This document shows, in pieces, positions 20,013-28,688 of a DNA stretch of 64,000 nt. The first letter of the stretch is position 1; each line of letters begins with the position of its first letter. A program made the position numbers and the translations under genes. The notes below the pieces were generated by a model. That model was given only the letters and a program-made list of their open reading frames with translations. It made no database searches and was not told the DNA's origin. The stretch is from Roseithermus sacchariphilus (GTDB taxonomy: Bacteria > Bacteroidota > Rhodothermia > Rhodothermales > MEBIC09517), in NCBI GenBank assembly GCA_003285105.1, contig CP030158.1:62001-126000 (forward strand), read 5' to 3'.

Positions 20013-20990
20013 CTAGTCGAGCGAGATCGTGTGCTGCTCGGTTTCTTTCAGGAGCGCCAGGTACTCCTGCGGGGTCATGGTGGGCGAGAAGAACTGCACC
20101 GGATTCAGCGTGCGGCCCTCCAGGTCGCGCACCTCATAGTGCAGATGCGGCCCGGTGGAGCGGCCCGTATTGCCGCTCAGACCGATCTGCTCGCCCCGCT
20201 TCACCGCCCGTCCCCGCCGGATCGTGCGCGGCACTTCCGACAGGTGGGCGTACAGCGTCTTGTAGCCGGCTTTGGCGTGGCGGATGATCACGTACCGGCC
20301 GTAGGTCGAACTGTAGCCCGTCTCCTCGATGACGCCATCGCCCGTGGCGACGACCGGCGTGCCGCGGTGCACGAGGAAGTCGATGCCCGCATGCATCTTG
20401 CGCACTTTCAGGATGGGATGGTAACGCATCCCGTAGCTGGAGACGATGGGGCCGTCGGTGGGCATGATGGCCGGCAGCTGCTTCAGGCGCTCCTCCCGCT
20501 GGGCCGCCAGTTCGGCCAGTTCCCGAAAGCTGGCGTTTTGCAGGCCCACCTGGCGTTCGAGCCGGTCGATGTGCTCGGCCGTGCTGCGCAGCAGCGACGA
20601 GACCTCCGGGCTGTAGCGGCTGAACGTCTCGTAGGGATCGGCACCGCCGGTACCCACCTGCCGCACGTCTTCCGGGATGGGCTCGGCCTGGAGCAGCGCC
20701 CGGTAGAGGTCCTGGTCTGCCGCGGCCAGTTGCTCCAGTTCGGCCGATACGCCGGCCATCCGCTCCTCGATCTGGGCCAACTGCTGCTGCAGGATCTCGT
20801 TCTCCTCCTGCAACGCCAGTTCCTCGGGCGTGCTGAACCAGCGGTCCAGCGTCCAGGTCATGCCGCCGGCCAGCAGCAGCGCAGCGACGAACAGCGCAGC
20901 CCCCCGCACCACGAGGCGCCGGCGATCGGGCTGGACCTCGACGAACGAGCAGCTCTCGTGGTCGTAATGGTAATAGCGATTCCGAGACAT
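20013..20990 (-). CDS. M23-family metallopeptidase with coiled coil
   Basis: This 325-residue protein starts at ATG 20990 (MSRNRYYHYDHES). One transmembrane helix (about 35-55) anchors it, a coiled coil follows (about 62-100, EENEILQQQLAQIEERM), and the C-terminal LytM/M23 domain spans about 190-310. The zinc site is visible in HAGIDF (HxxxD) and HLHYE. The protein should face the periplasm and cut peptidoglycan cross-links. The tail QHTISLD follows the domain directly. The gene stands alone, preceded by a 438-bp non-coding region. Confidence 0.93.
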   Translation of the reverse strand: MSRNRYYHYDHESCSFVEVQPDRRRLVVRGAALFVAALLLAGGMTWTLDRWFSTPEELALQEENEILQQQLAQIEERMAGVSAELEQLAAADQDLYRALLQAEPIPEDVRQVGTGGADPYETFSRYSPEVSSLLRSTAEHIDRLERQVGLQNASFRELAELAAQREERLKQLPAIMPTDGPIVSSYGMRYHPILKVRKMHAGIDFLVHRGTPVVATGDGVIEETGYSSTYGRYVIIRHAKAGYKTLYAHLSEVPRTIRRGRAVKRGEQIGLSGNTGRSTGPHLHYEVRDLEGRTLNPVQFFSPTMTPQEYLALLKETEQHTISLD

Positions 20991-21428
20991 AGACACGCGC
21001 TCTTTTTGGACCCTCAACCGGACAAATACCAAGCCAAGGGCTCAGCGGCCGGCTCAGACCCGAAGATACGCTGGTCGCGGGATGCGGCAGGTCGTGGGGG
21101 AACGAGTCCCCTCGCGGGAGCCGGCACACCACCTCCGGCGCCGGCCAGCGGGCAAAACCGGGGCATCGAGCCCCGAGAAGCCCCGCCGCAGAGGACGAAA
21201 CGCCGCAATATAGCCGCCATCGGTAGTGGTGTCAACATGGCAAAAAGGCCCGGTGACCTCGTACGAAGGGCCGTGCGGAAGGCCCCTCCGGGACCCCTGG
21301 ACCGGCTCCTACAAAAGCCCGAGCACCCCACAGGATCCCGCTACACCGGTTGAATTCAGGGTCAAAACGTAAAGTCGATCCGGGTCGAAACGTAACCCTG
21401 CCGCAGATCCGGTATCGGCAGACCGGGC
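20991..21428. other. Intergenic region with a repeated 14-bp motif, no gene seen
   Basis: No convincing gene lies in these 438 bp between the M23 and hprK genes. GGGTCAAAACGTAA (21359-21372) and GGGTCGAAACGTAA (21382-21395) are direct repeats 23 bp apart. CTGCCG/CGGCAG (21401-21406, 21419-21424) can form a small stem-loop just after the hprK stop. The region should contain the M23 promoter. Confidence 0.55.
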
Positions 21429-22445
21429 TCATTCATAATCGTGTTCGAAATATTCGGTGCCGCGCCGGGGCGGCGAGGAGCCTTTCTGCCGGATCCGACG
21501 GGCCAGCCGCTTGGCGAAGACCTCGGCCGGATCGTAGCCCTGATGCCGCAGCAGATAGTTCATGGCGATCACCTCGCAGATCACCGTGATGTTCTTACCC
21601 GGCGTGATCGGCACCTTCACCATGGGCAGTTCGACCTCGAGGATGCGATGAACGTCGTCCACCATGCCGAGCCGGGTGTACTCCTCGTTCTCGTCCCACA
21701 GTTGCATGTTCACGACGACCTCCACCCGCTTCTGAAACCGGATGGCGCGGATGCCAAACATGGCGCGAATATCGACCAGGCCCAGCCCGCGGATCTCCAT
21801 GAAGTGCTGGACCAGATCCGTCCCGGACCCCATCAGCAGGTTTTCCTCTTTTCGGGTCACGATGACCACGTCGTCGGCCACGAGCCGGTGCCCCCGTTCG
21901 ACGAGGTCCAGCGCCACCTCGCTCTTGCCGATGCCGGATTTGCCCATGAGCAACAACCCGATCCCATAGACATCGACCAGAGAGCCGTGGATGGTCTGCT
22001 GCGGGGCGAACTGATCGTTCAAGAAATCACGCAGCAGCGCCATGAAGCGCGTCGAAGGCACGGGGGTGCGATAGACGGGCACCCCGGCCTCCGTGGCCAT
22101 CTGCACGAGATCCCCGGGCAGCGTGTTGCTGTCGGTCAGGATGATGCAGGGGATGGGAAACCGGATGAGGGTCTGGAACGCGGTGCGGCGGGCGGCCTCG
22201 TCGAGGTGCGCCAGGTACTGGTTCTCGGTGTTGCCGAGGATCTGGACCCGCTGGTAGGTGAACAGCTCCACGTACCCGGCCAGCACCAGCCCCGGCCGGT
22301 GCAGGTTGCTCTCGGTGACGACCCGCTGCGTCGCGTCGACGCGGTTGACGGGCTTCACCTCGATCCCCACGGCGCTGTTGAGCATCTCCACCATGAAGGC
22401 GACCGTGATGGACTCTTTCCGGAAGGTTTTCGGCTGGTAGGGCAT
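21429..22445 (-). CDS. hprK: HPr kinase/phosphorylase
   Basis: This 338-residue protein starts at ATG 22445 (MPYQPKTFRKESITVAFM). It phosphorylates a serine of HPr or an HPr-like protein and also reverses the reaction. The P-loop GKSGIGKSEVALDL is at about residues 160-173, preceded by HGSLVDVYGIG (the HPrK His motif region). MEIRGLGLVDI is the second signature block. The N-terminal MurF-like domain covers the first 130 residues. No phosphotransferase genes are nearby, as is common in this phylum, where HprK often stands apart. It is followed after 94 bp (reading from upstream) by the MoxR gene order on the same strand. Confidence 0.95.
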   Translation of the reverse strand: MPYQPKTFRKESITVAFMVEMLNSAVGIEVKPVNRVDATQRVVTESNLHRPGLVLAGYVELFTYQRVQILGNTENQYLAHLDEAARRTAFQTLIRFPIPCIILTDSNTLPGDLVQMATEAGVPVYRTPVPSTRFMALLRDFLNDQFAPQQTIHGSLVDVYGIGLLLMGKSGIGKSEVALDLVERGHRLVADDVVIVTRKEENLLMGSGTDLVQHFMEIRGLGLVDIRAMFGIRAIRFQKRVEVVVNMQLWDENEEYTRLGMVDDVHRILEVELPMVKVPITPGKNITVICEVIAMNYLLRHQGYDPAEVFAKRLARRIRQKGSSPPRRGTEYFEHDYE

Positions 22446-22539
22446 CGCGGTGGACACACATGGAGCGGGGAGGCCTCGCCGGAGAGATTCTTCGGGGGCC
22501 ACGAACATTCCCTCGGCCCCGGCCGGGGCCGGCGGCCGA

Positions 22540-23535
22540 CTACGGCACCTCGACGGTATCGAGGATGCGCTGCACGAGGTCGTCGCTGGTGATCTCCTCG
22601 GCCTCGGCTTCGTAGGTGATGGCGACGCGGTGCCGCATCACGTCCAGGGCGATGGAACGCACGTCCTCGGGGGTGACGTAGGCGCGGTGCTGGAGGAAGG
22701 CATGCGCCCGCGCGGCCAGGTTCAGGTTGATCGTCGCGCGGGGGGAGGCGCCGTACTCGATGAGGCCTTCGAGCTCGCCGAGGCGGAACTGCCGGGGTTG
22801 CCGGGTCGCCATCACCAGGTCGACGATGTACTGCTCTACCCGCTCGTCGATGTACAGCTCGTCGAGCACCTGCCGGGCCGCCAGGATCTGCCGGGGCCGG
22901 ACGACGATGCGCACCTCGGGCCGGTCGCTCGTGCGGGCCATGCGGCGCATGATCTCCAGCTCCTCCTCGCGCGTGGGATAGCCGACCCTGATCTTCATCA
23001 TGAACCGGTCGACCTGGGCTTCGGGCAGCGGGTAGGTCCCCTCCTGTTCGATTGGATTCTGCGTGGCCAGCACGAGGAAGGGATCGTCCAGCGGGAAGGT
23101 CGTCTCCCCGATGGTGACCTGCCGTTCCTGCATGGCTTCGAGCAGCGCACTCTGCACCTTGGCCGGCGAGCGGTTGATCTCGTCGGCCAGGATGATGTTG
23201 GCGAAGATGGGGCCTTTCTTGATCGAGAAGGTGGCCTCTTTCTGGTTGTAGACGAGCGTCCCGAGCAGGTCCGCCGGCAACAGATCCGGGGTGAACTGGA
23301 TGCGCTGGAAGCTGGTGCCGATGGCCCGCGCGAGCGAGCTGACGGTCAGCGTCTTGGCCAGCCCCGGAACGCCTTCGAGCAGCACGTGCCCGTCTCCGAG
23401 CAGCCCGATCAGCAGCCGCTCGATCATGTACCGCTGACCGACGACCACGCGGCCGATCTCGGAGAGCAGGTCGTCCACGAACCCGCTCTCGCGGGCGATG
23501 TGCTCATTTACCCGTGCCAGGTCGAAGGAAGCCAT
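22540..23535 (-). CDS. MoxR-family AAA ATPase
   Basis: This 331-residue protein is a full-length MoxR ATPase. Walker A is GVPGLAKT (about residue 54), Walker B is ILADEINRSP (about 115), ATQNPIEQEGTYPLPEAQ covers the sensor-1 region, and the C-terminal lid contains ASPRATINLNLAARAHAF. MoxR proteins are chaperone-like ATPases that usually act with VWA-domain proteins. No VWA or DUF58 gene is next to it here; the nearest VWA gene is the fragment at 63.7 kb. It lies upstream of hprK on the same strand. Confidence 0.95.
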   Translation of the reverse strand: MASFDLARVNEHIARESGFVDDLLSEIGRVVVGQRYMIERLLIGLLGDGHVLLEGVPGLAKTLTVSSLARAIGTSFQRIQFTPDLLPADLLGTLVYNQKEATFSIKKGPIFANIILADEINRSPAKVQSALLEAMQERQVTIGETTFPLDDPFLVLATQNPIEQEGTYPLPEAQVDRFMMKIRVGYPTREEELEIMRRMARTSDRPEVRIVVRPRQILAARQVLDELYIDERVEQYIVDLVMATRQPRQFRLGELEGLIEYGASPRATINLNLAARAHAFLQHRAYVTPEDVRSIALDVMRHRVAITYEAEAEEITSDDLVQRILDTVEVP

Positions 23536-23636
23536 ATACGCAGGATTGATCCAGGTTTTCGAAAGCCAGGGCCCAAGGTACGAAACGCAGCCCTCAGGGT
23601 TCTACGGCTCCGATCCTCCCCGCCGCCATGGTGCCG

Positions 23637-23695
23637 CCCGGAATGCCCGGGATGCCCGCGATGCCCGGGACGCCCGGGACGCCCGGGACGCCCGG
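23637..23695. repeat. 9-bp tandem array (CCCGGGACG type), 6.5 copies
   Basis: Units read CCCGGAATG, CCCGGGATG, CCCGCGATG, then three times CCCGGGACG and a final CCCGG. The array starts one base after the stop codon of the galactokinase-like gene (stop at 23697-23699 on minus), in the gap before the MoxR gene. Confidence 0.9.
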
Positions 23696-23696
23696 C

Positions 23697-24932
23697 TCAC
23701 AGCAGCTCGACGTCCGGGACGATGCCGAAGCGCTCCTGCACGGCTTCCTGGATGCGGTCGAGGCTGTGCGGGACGATGAAGGGCTGCCCGGCGACGAGCA
23801 CCGTGCCGCCGGCATCCGTCATGGAGGCGCCGTACATCCCGTCGATGCTCATGTCCCGCACCTGCTGCACGACGAAGTCGGCCCGCGGATGCGAGCCTTC
23901 CCAGTCTTCGCGGAGGGACGCGTGGGCCATCAGCATCAGCGCGCCGAACATCTGCCAGTCCGCCTGACGGATGGCAAAGACCATGCGCTGGACGCGGCGG
24001 TTCTGCGTGACGAGATGGCGCACGACGCCGCGGTACCGGGCCGGCAGGTCGTCCAGGGCACGCTGGAGGTCACGGTGTTCGAGGTCGCGGAAGGAGGTCA
24101 GCCGTGGGAAGCCGCGCTGCCGGAGGCGCTGGAGCGCGGCCTCGGCCCGCTCTTTCCGGGGCTGAAAGAACGCCGGTGACCGCAGCATCCCCACGCCGGT
24201 GTCCACCAGCCCCCACCCGAGCGTGTCGAAGGGCGGCAGATCCAGCGCCAGGTACTCGGCGGTGGCAGTGTCGACGAGCAGAAAGGCCCGGGCAACGCCG
24301 GCGTCGGCCGCCAGCGGGTAGGCCACGCTGAAGGCATAGCCCCGGCAGGCCGCGATGACGTCCGCCACGGTGCGCACCAGCTCAGAGGTGCCCTGCGGCA
24401 GCGCAAAGAGGGCCTGGAGCGCCCGGACCGTAGCCATCCCCAGGGCGGCCAGATACCCGTCGGCCGACGCCGCCCGCACGGTGCTGACGACGGCCGCCTC
24501 CACCGCTTCGCCGGGCGCCAGGCGGCGCGCCAGCGCATCCACCACACACCCCCAGAGCGGCAACGCGTCCGCGCCGGCCGCCTCGTCGCCGAGCGCCCAG
24601 TCGCGATCTTCGCCGTCAAAGACGACGCGCGAGGCCTGCCCGGCCGCCCGTCGCACGGCCACGGCCGTGCCCTGCGGCAACGGCATCAGCAGCGCGAAGC
24701 CGTCGAAGTAGTGCGTGTGCTCGCTGACGAGCCCGGTGACGCCATGTGCGAAGGCCGCCTCGCCCTCGCCACCGGCCACACCGTAGCGTTCCATGAGCAG
24801 CGCCCGCGCCCGGTCCACCAGCGCGCCCGGCTGCAATGAAGGGCGCTCCTGCAACCGGCTGTAGGCACTCAGGACGGGTTTGATGTACGGGGGCGTCCCG
24901 GCCGAGCCGGCCCCGATGAACTTGAAATCCAT
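23697..24932 (-). CDS. Galactokinase-like GHMP-family protein, degenerate ATP loop
   Basis: This 411-residue protein starts at ATG 24932 (MDFKFIGAGSAGTPPYI). VSEHTHYFDGFALLMPL (about residues 66-82) corresponds to the galactokinase sugar-binding signature GEHTDYNDG. GASMTDAGGTVLVAG (about 368-382) corresponds to the third GHMP motif. The GHMP ATP-binding loop (PxGxGLSSSAA) should lie about 50-80 residues after the first motif, but the sequence there (AAVVSTVRAASADGYLAALG) does not contain it. The protein may therefore be a sugar-binding pseudo-kinase or use an unusual loop. A short 9-bp array follows its stop. No Leloir pathway genes are adjacent. Confidence 0.7.
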   Translation of the reverse strand: MDFKFIGAGSAGTPPYIKPVLSAYSRLQERPSLQPGALVDRARALLMERYGVAGGEGEAAFAHGVTGLVSEHTHYFDGFALLMPLPQGTAVAVRRAAGQASRVVFDGEDRDWALGDEAAGADALPLWGCVVDALARRLAPGEAVEAAVVSTVRAASADGYLAALGMATVRALQALFALPQGTSELVRTVADVIAACRGYAFSVAYPLAADAGVARAFLLVDTATAEYLALDLPPFDTLGWGLVDTGVGMLRSPAFFQPRKERAEAALQRLRQRGFPRLTSFRDLEHRDLQRALDDLPARYRGVVRHLVTQNRRVQRMVFAIRQADWQMFGALMLMAHASLREDWEGSHPRADFVVQQVRDMSIDGMYGASMTDAGGTVLVAGQPFIVPHSLDRIQEAVQERFGIVPDVELL

Positions 24933-25200
24933 GCGCAGGCAAGGAGACGCGCAGAAAACAAACGGACGCAGACGCCCGGCGAGGTCATTCGTGCAAGCGT
25001 ACGCGTTCCCGCCCCACTTTCGCAACGTCCCCACCCGATATCCTCGCTAAATTACCCGGACCTTCAGATACCCTTGCTCGCCGCGTCGTATACTGAAAGT
25101 TTGTAGCCCGCACACGGGGCCCTCATCGGCCCTCCGACCGTCCCGACGGCGACCGATCACGCTCCCCCCTGCACATATCGACTCCCCCCTCTGGTCCCGC

Positions 25201-27585
25201 GTGGCCGCGTGGATCCTGGATCATCCACGGCTCATCCTGACCTGCGTGTTGCTCCTGAGCGGTCTTCTGGGGTACGGGGCGCTCCAGGTCAGCGTCGACC
25301 ACCGCACGGGCGCGCTGCTGTCGGACGAGTCCGAGACGGTCCGCAACTTCGCGCGCGCGGGGGAGCTCTTCGGCCAGAGCCAGGCCATCCTGTATGTCGT
25401 CTTTGAGGAAGACGATCCGTTCGCGCCGGACTTCCTGGTGCAGCTGGATTCGCTCACGCGCAGGCTCGGCGCGCTGGACGGCGTCGAGAGCGTGCTGAGC
25501 CTGACGAACGTGCCGTACCTCGTGCGGGAGGACGCCGCCATCACGGCCCGGCCGCTCTACGACCCGTCGCTGCCGCCGGACGTGCTGCGCCGCCGCATGC
25601 AGAGCCAGCCGTTTCTGAACGGGCTGCTGCTCTCGGCCGACGGCCATACGACGGTGCTGCTGGTCAAGATCGAGGAGGCGTTCAACGACTCGGCGGCGCG
25701 CATTGGGCTGGTCCGGCGCGTGATCGCCGAGGCGCACACCCTGCCGGGCGACGTGGCGGTGGCGGGCTATCCCTACCTGCGCACGGAATACGCCGAGCGC
25801 GTGGCGGCCGAAGCCCCGCTCTTCACGCTGCTCGCCCTGCTGATCTCGCTCGTCTTCCTGTTCCTCACGTTCCGGTCCTGGCGCGCCGTCCTGCTGCCCA
25901 CGGCCATCGTCGGCCTGGGCATCCTCTGGACGATCGGGCTCATCGGGCTCTCCGGCCATCAGTTGAACATCGTGACGGCGGTGCTGCCCGCCCTCATCGT
26001 CATCATCGGCATGGCCAACGCGATCCACCTGATGACGAAGTTCTTCGACCAGTACCGGCTGACGGAGGACCGGCGGCAGGCGCTGATGTACACGATCCGG
26101 ACGGCCGGGATGGCGACGTTGCTGACCTCGCTGACCACCGCCATCGGCTTTGCCGTCCTCGTGCTGTCACGGTCGCGTAGCCTGGAGGTCTTCGGGCTCT
26201 TCGCCGCCGCGGGCGTGCTGCTGCTCTACGTGCTGTCGGTGACGCTCATCCCCATCGCCTTCGTGTACCTGCGTCCGCCTTCGGTGCGGACCGCCGGCCT
26301 CTCGGGGCACGATGCCTTTGCGGATCTGTTCGACCGGCTGGCGCTGCTGACCCGGCGCCGCGCCCCGGCGGTGCTGACCCTCACCGCCCTGCTCGTCGCC
26401 GTCGGCATCGCCGGCGTGCTGCGCATTCCGTCGGACCTGTTCGTGTTTTCGGACTTCAACGAGGCCGACCCGCTCCGGCAGGACCTGGCCGTCTTCGAGC
26501 AGCAGTTCGGCGGCGTGCTGCCGCTGGAGATCGTGATCGAGGCCCGGACCCCCGGGCGGATGCGCTCGCTCTCCACGCTGCGCCGCCTCGACCGGCTCCA
26601 GCAGGACCTGAGCACCCTCGACCCCGTCGGGCGCACGCTCTCGCTGGTCGACCTCGTCAAGCTGTCCAATCAGGCCTATTTCGGGGGCAATCCGGCCGGC
26701 TACCGGCTGCCCTCGGGCTACGAGCTGCCGTTCCTGCAATCGGCGCTGGGCAACCTGGCCGACCGCGACGCCAGCCGCGCGCTGATCGAGAACCTGCCCC
26801 GGCTCGTGGACTCGACCTTTACCGTCTCGCGCATCTACATGGGCGTCTCCGACATCGGCACCACCCGCATGCATGCGCTGGCGGACACGGCGCTGGCTCG
26901 TGCCCGGCGGCTCTTCCCGGCCGAGCAGTACGACGTCTTCGTCACCGGCACCGCCGTCATGACCACCCGTGCCGGGGAGAACCTGGTTCAGAACCTGGTG
27001 ATGAGCCTGCTGGTGGCGCTGCTGGTGATTTCGGGGCTGATGGCGCTGCTGTTCCGCTCGGCCCGGCTGACGCTGATCAGCCTGGCGCCCAACGTCATCC
27101 CGCTGCTGCTCGTCGGCGGGGCGATGGGCTTCAGCGGCATCACGCTCAAGCCGTCCACGGCCATCATCTTCTCGCTGGCCTTCGGCATCGCCGTGGACGA
27201 CACGATCCACTTCCTGGCCAAGTACCGCCTGCTCCGCCAGGCCGGCCTGTCGCTCGACGAAGCCGTCCGCACGACGCTGCGGGAGACGGGCAAGGCCATC
27301 CTGTTCACCTCGCTGGTGCTGATGAGCGGCTTCCTGGTGTTCACGCTGTCCGACTTCGGCGGGACGGTGAGCATGGGGGCGCTGACGGCCCTGACGCTCG
27401 GCGCCGCGCTGGTGGCGAACCTGTTCCTGCTGCCGGCGCTGCTCTATCGCTTCGGCCCGCGGGACCCCGACCGGCCGGCGCCGGCCCGCCCGGCCCGCAC
27501 CAACGGCCAGGCGCTCGCCCAGGGCCCTCCTCCGGCGGACCGCCCGGCCCATCCCAACGGCAGCCGCTCCCGCGAGGGGGCCTGA
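25201..27585 (+). CDS. RND-superfamily exporter, MMPL/HpnN type
   Basis: This 794-residue membrane protein starts at GTG 25201 (MAAWILDHPRLILTCVLLLSG); no ATG or clear ribosome site is available nearby. It has the duplicated RND plan: TM1 (about 10-28), a periplasmic loop, and a five-helix block from about 200 with NAIHLMTKFFDQYR. The second half has TM7 (about 400), a periplasmic loop and another five-helix block with GIAVDDTIHFLAKYR. At about 790 residues it is in the MMPL/hopanoid-transporter size range, shorter than HAE1 drug pumps. No adaptor or outer-membrane partner is encoded beside it. Substrate unknown, likely a lipid or hydrophobic molecule. Confidence 0.9.
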   Translation: MAAWILDHPRLILTCVLLLSGLLGYGALQVSVDHRTGALLSDESETVRNFARAGELFGQSQAILYVVFEEDDPFAPDFLVQLDSLTRRLGALDGVESVLSLTNVPYLVREDAAITARPLYDPSLPPDVLRRRMQSQPFLNGLLLSADGHTTVLLVKIEEAFNDSAARIGLVRRVIAEAHTLPGDVAVAGYPYLRTEYAERVAAEAPLFTLLALLISLVFLFLTFRSWRAVLLPTAIVGLGILWTIGLIGLSGHQLNIVTAVLPALIVIIGMANAIHLMTKFFDQYRLTEDRRQALMYTIRTAGMATLLTSLTTAIGFAVLVLSRSRSLEVFGLFAAAGVLLLYVLSVTLIPIAFVYLRPPSVRTAGLSGHDAFADLFDRLALLTRRRAPAVLTLTALLVAVGIAGVLRIPSDLFVFSDFNEADPLRQDLAVFEQQFGGVLPLEIVIEARTPGRMRSLSTLRRLDRLQQDLSTLDPVGRTLSLVDLVKLSNQAYFGGNPAGYRLPSGYELPFLQSALGNLADRDASRALIENLPRLVDSTFTVSRIYMGVSDIGTTRMHALADTALARARRLFPAEQYDVFVTGTAVMTTRAGENLVQNLVMSLLVALLVISGLMALLFRSARLTLISLAPNVIPLLLVGGAMGFSGITLKPSTAIIFSLAFGIAVDDTIHFLAKYRLLRQAGLSLDEAVRTTLRETGKAILFTSLVLMSGFLVFTLSDFGGTVSMGALTALTLGAALVANLFLLPALLYRFGPRDPDRPAPARPARTNGQALAQGPPPADRPAHPNGSRSREGA

Positions 27586-27604
27586 CGCCGGCGGCTGAAA
27601 CACA

Positions 27605-27633
27605 TTTCAGCTTCGCTTCAGCCTGGTTTCAGC
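27605..27633 (+). promoter_or_regulatory. PhoB/OmpR-type triple direct repeat with possible -10
   Basis: TTTCAGC (27605-27611), CTTCAGC (27616-27622) and TTTCAGC (27627-27633) are three heptamers separated by exactly four bases, an 11-bp period. This is the layout of PHO boxes and other OmpR/PhoB-family sites. A TAGGGT ten bases after the last repeat (27644-27649) could be the -10 element. The same stretch also contains the inverted arms CGGCTGAAAC/GTTTCAGCCG (27592-27601, 27626-27635), so it might instead act as a terminator of the RND gene. Confidence 0.5.
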
Positions 27634-27726
27634 CGGGCCGTCGTAGGGTCGCCGCTACGCCGCCCTCTCCTCCGCGGTCGCCACACGCCTGGCGGGAGGG
27701 GGAGCCTGCTCATCGGGAGGAAGGTT

Positions 27727-27822
27727 ATGCTCGCCTACGTGTCCCTGCTGCTGGGCCTCGTCTTCTTCGGCATCGTGCTGCCCATCTGCACGGCCCTGGT
27801 CCACCAGCGCCCCGCCGGCTGA
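27727..27822 (+). CDS. Small 31-residue membrane protein
   Basis: This short gene encodes a 31-residue peptide starting MLAYVSLLLGLVFFGIVL and ending in VHQRPAG. Nearly all of it is one transmembrane helix with a short positively charged C-terminal tail. The ribosome site GGGAGG (27715-27720) six bases before ATG is one of the best in the window. It ends 15 bp before a convergent gene, so it is transcribed alone. The helix-plus-basic-tail layout recalls KdpF-type or regulatory small membrane proteins, but there is no specific match. The upstream 11-bp-periodic repeats suggest two-component control. Confidence 0.6.
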   Translation: MLAYVSLLLGLVFFGIVLPICTALVHQRPAG

Positions 27823-27837
27823 CGCCGGGACGCCCCG

Positions 27838-28071
27838 TTATCCGCCTTCGCGAGGCCTCCACGCCTCGATCTGTTCGGTACGCAGGTACCAGGAGCCGTC
27901 CTGCGCCCAGTAGGGCGAGGTGTTCATCCGCCAGCGATGCAGATCGTCGAGGGCATACCAGCGATCCCCGATCCGGTAGTAATCGGGCCGTACCTGGCCG
28001 CGGACGCGCACCACGACCAGCTCCTGCTCGTCAGGCAGCGCCTGCTGCACGGGAATCCACGAGGCCGTCAT
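27838..28071 (-). CDS. Hypothetical protein, 77 residues
   Basis: The most plausible start is ATG 28071 (MTASWIPVQQALPDEQ). The protein is compact with many aromatics (DYYRIGDRWYALDDLHRWRMN, WYLRTEQIEAW) and no signal peptide. The pattern WIPVxxxLPDxxxxVxV resembles small DUF551-type domains found in phage and bacterial proteins. An extended frame reaches 28347 but would overlap the divergent gene's leader and is rich in low-complexity residues. It is convergent with the 31-residue gene. Confidence 0.6.
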   Translation of the reverse strand: MTASWIPVQQALPDEQELVVVRVRGQVRPDYYRIGDRWYALDDLHRWRMNTSPYWAQDGSWYLRTEQIEAWRPREGG

Positions 28072-28261
28072 GATCGAGCACCGCCGGGCGGGAGGGAACA
28101 CCGAAGAGAACGCATCGAAGGGAACGCGAACAAGGCCGGGCGGCCCTGTGTCAACATACGGCGACCGCGGAACGTCTGCCCGGCCCGGCCGGTTGGCGTC
28201 CTCCCTGATGCGTTCCTCGTCATCGCGTACGGACGGCCCCAACTCATCCTCCCGTTCTGTC

Positions 28262-28663
28262 ATGTCGCGCCCTTCCGTCACCGACTTCGACGAACACACC
28301 GAACCCGAGCGCGGGGCGATCCTGGACCTGGCCCGGCGCCGCGGCATCTCCGTGGCGGCGGCGCGGCGCCTCTACGGGTTGCCGCCCGAGCCGCCCCGGC
28401 CGCCCCACCCGGCGCGCAGCCGGGCGTTCCTCCTGATCGACACGGGATCGCCCTTCCGCTACGAAGGCTGGTACTGGCTCAAGGCGTCCGCCCGGACCGC
28501 GTTGCGGCTGGACCCGACGCCCCACGGCAACCCGACGCCCCGCATCCACCTCCGCGAGCGCGCGTTCGACTTCGACACGCCGGTGGAGCCGGTGCCGCTG
28601 GCGGCCCTGCCGGCGGCGTTGCAGACGCTGGTGCGCCGCCAGCGTGCCCGCGGCCCGCGCTGA
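28262..28663 (+). CDS. Hypothetical protein, 133 residues
   Basis: I place the start at ATG 28262 (MSRPSVTDFDEHTEPERG); upstream in-frame sequence is Ser/Arg-rich and unconvincing. The N-terminal part (ILDLARRRGISVAAARRLYG) could be a small helical DNA-binding or anchoring motif. It is followed by a Pro-rich linker and a domain with FRYEGWYWLKASAR. No family is recognised. It diverges from the 77-residue gene across 190 bp. Confidence 0.55.
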   Translation: MSRPSVTDFDEHTEPERGAILDLARRRGISVAAARRLYGLPPEPPRPPHPARSRAFLLIDTGSPFRYEGWYWLKASARTALRLDPTPHGNPTPRIHLRERAFDFDTPVEPVPLAALPAALQTLVRRQRARGPR

Positions 28664-28688
28664 AGCGCACGGACTACGACGCGCCCCC

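Noticed and set aside
21061-21180. Possible tRNA-like fold in the M23-hprK gap
   Set aside because: GC-rich stems exist, but no T-loop consensus, anticodon arm or CCA-compatible acceptor could be traced.
23628-23720. Collagen-like G-X-Y peptide (PGMPGMPAMPGTPGTPG) on plus
   Set aside because: It is only the translation of the 9-bp array; the rest of that frame is antisense to the galactokinase-like gene.
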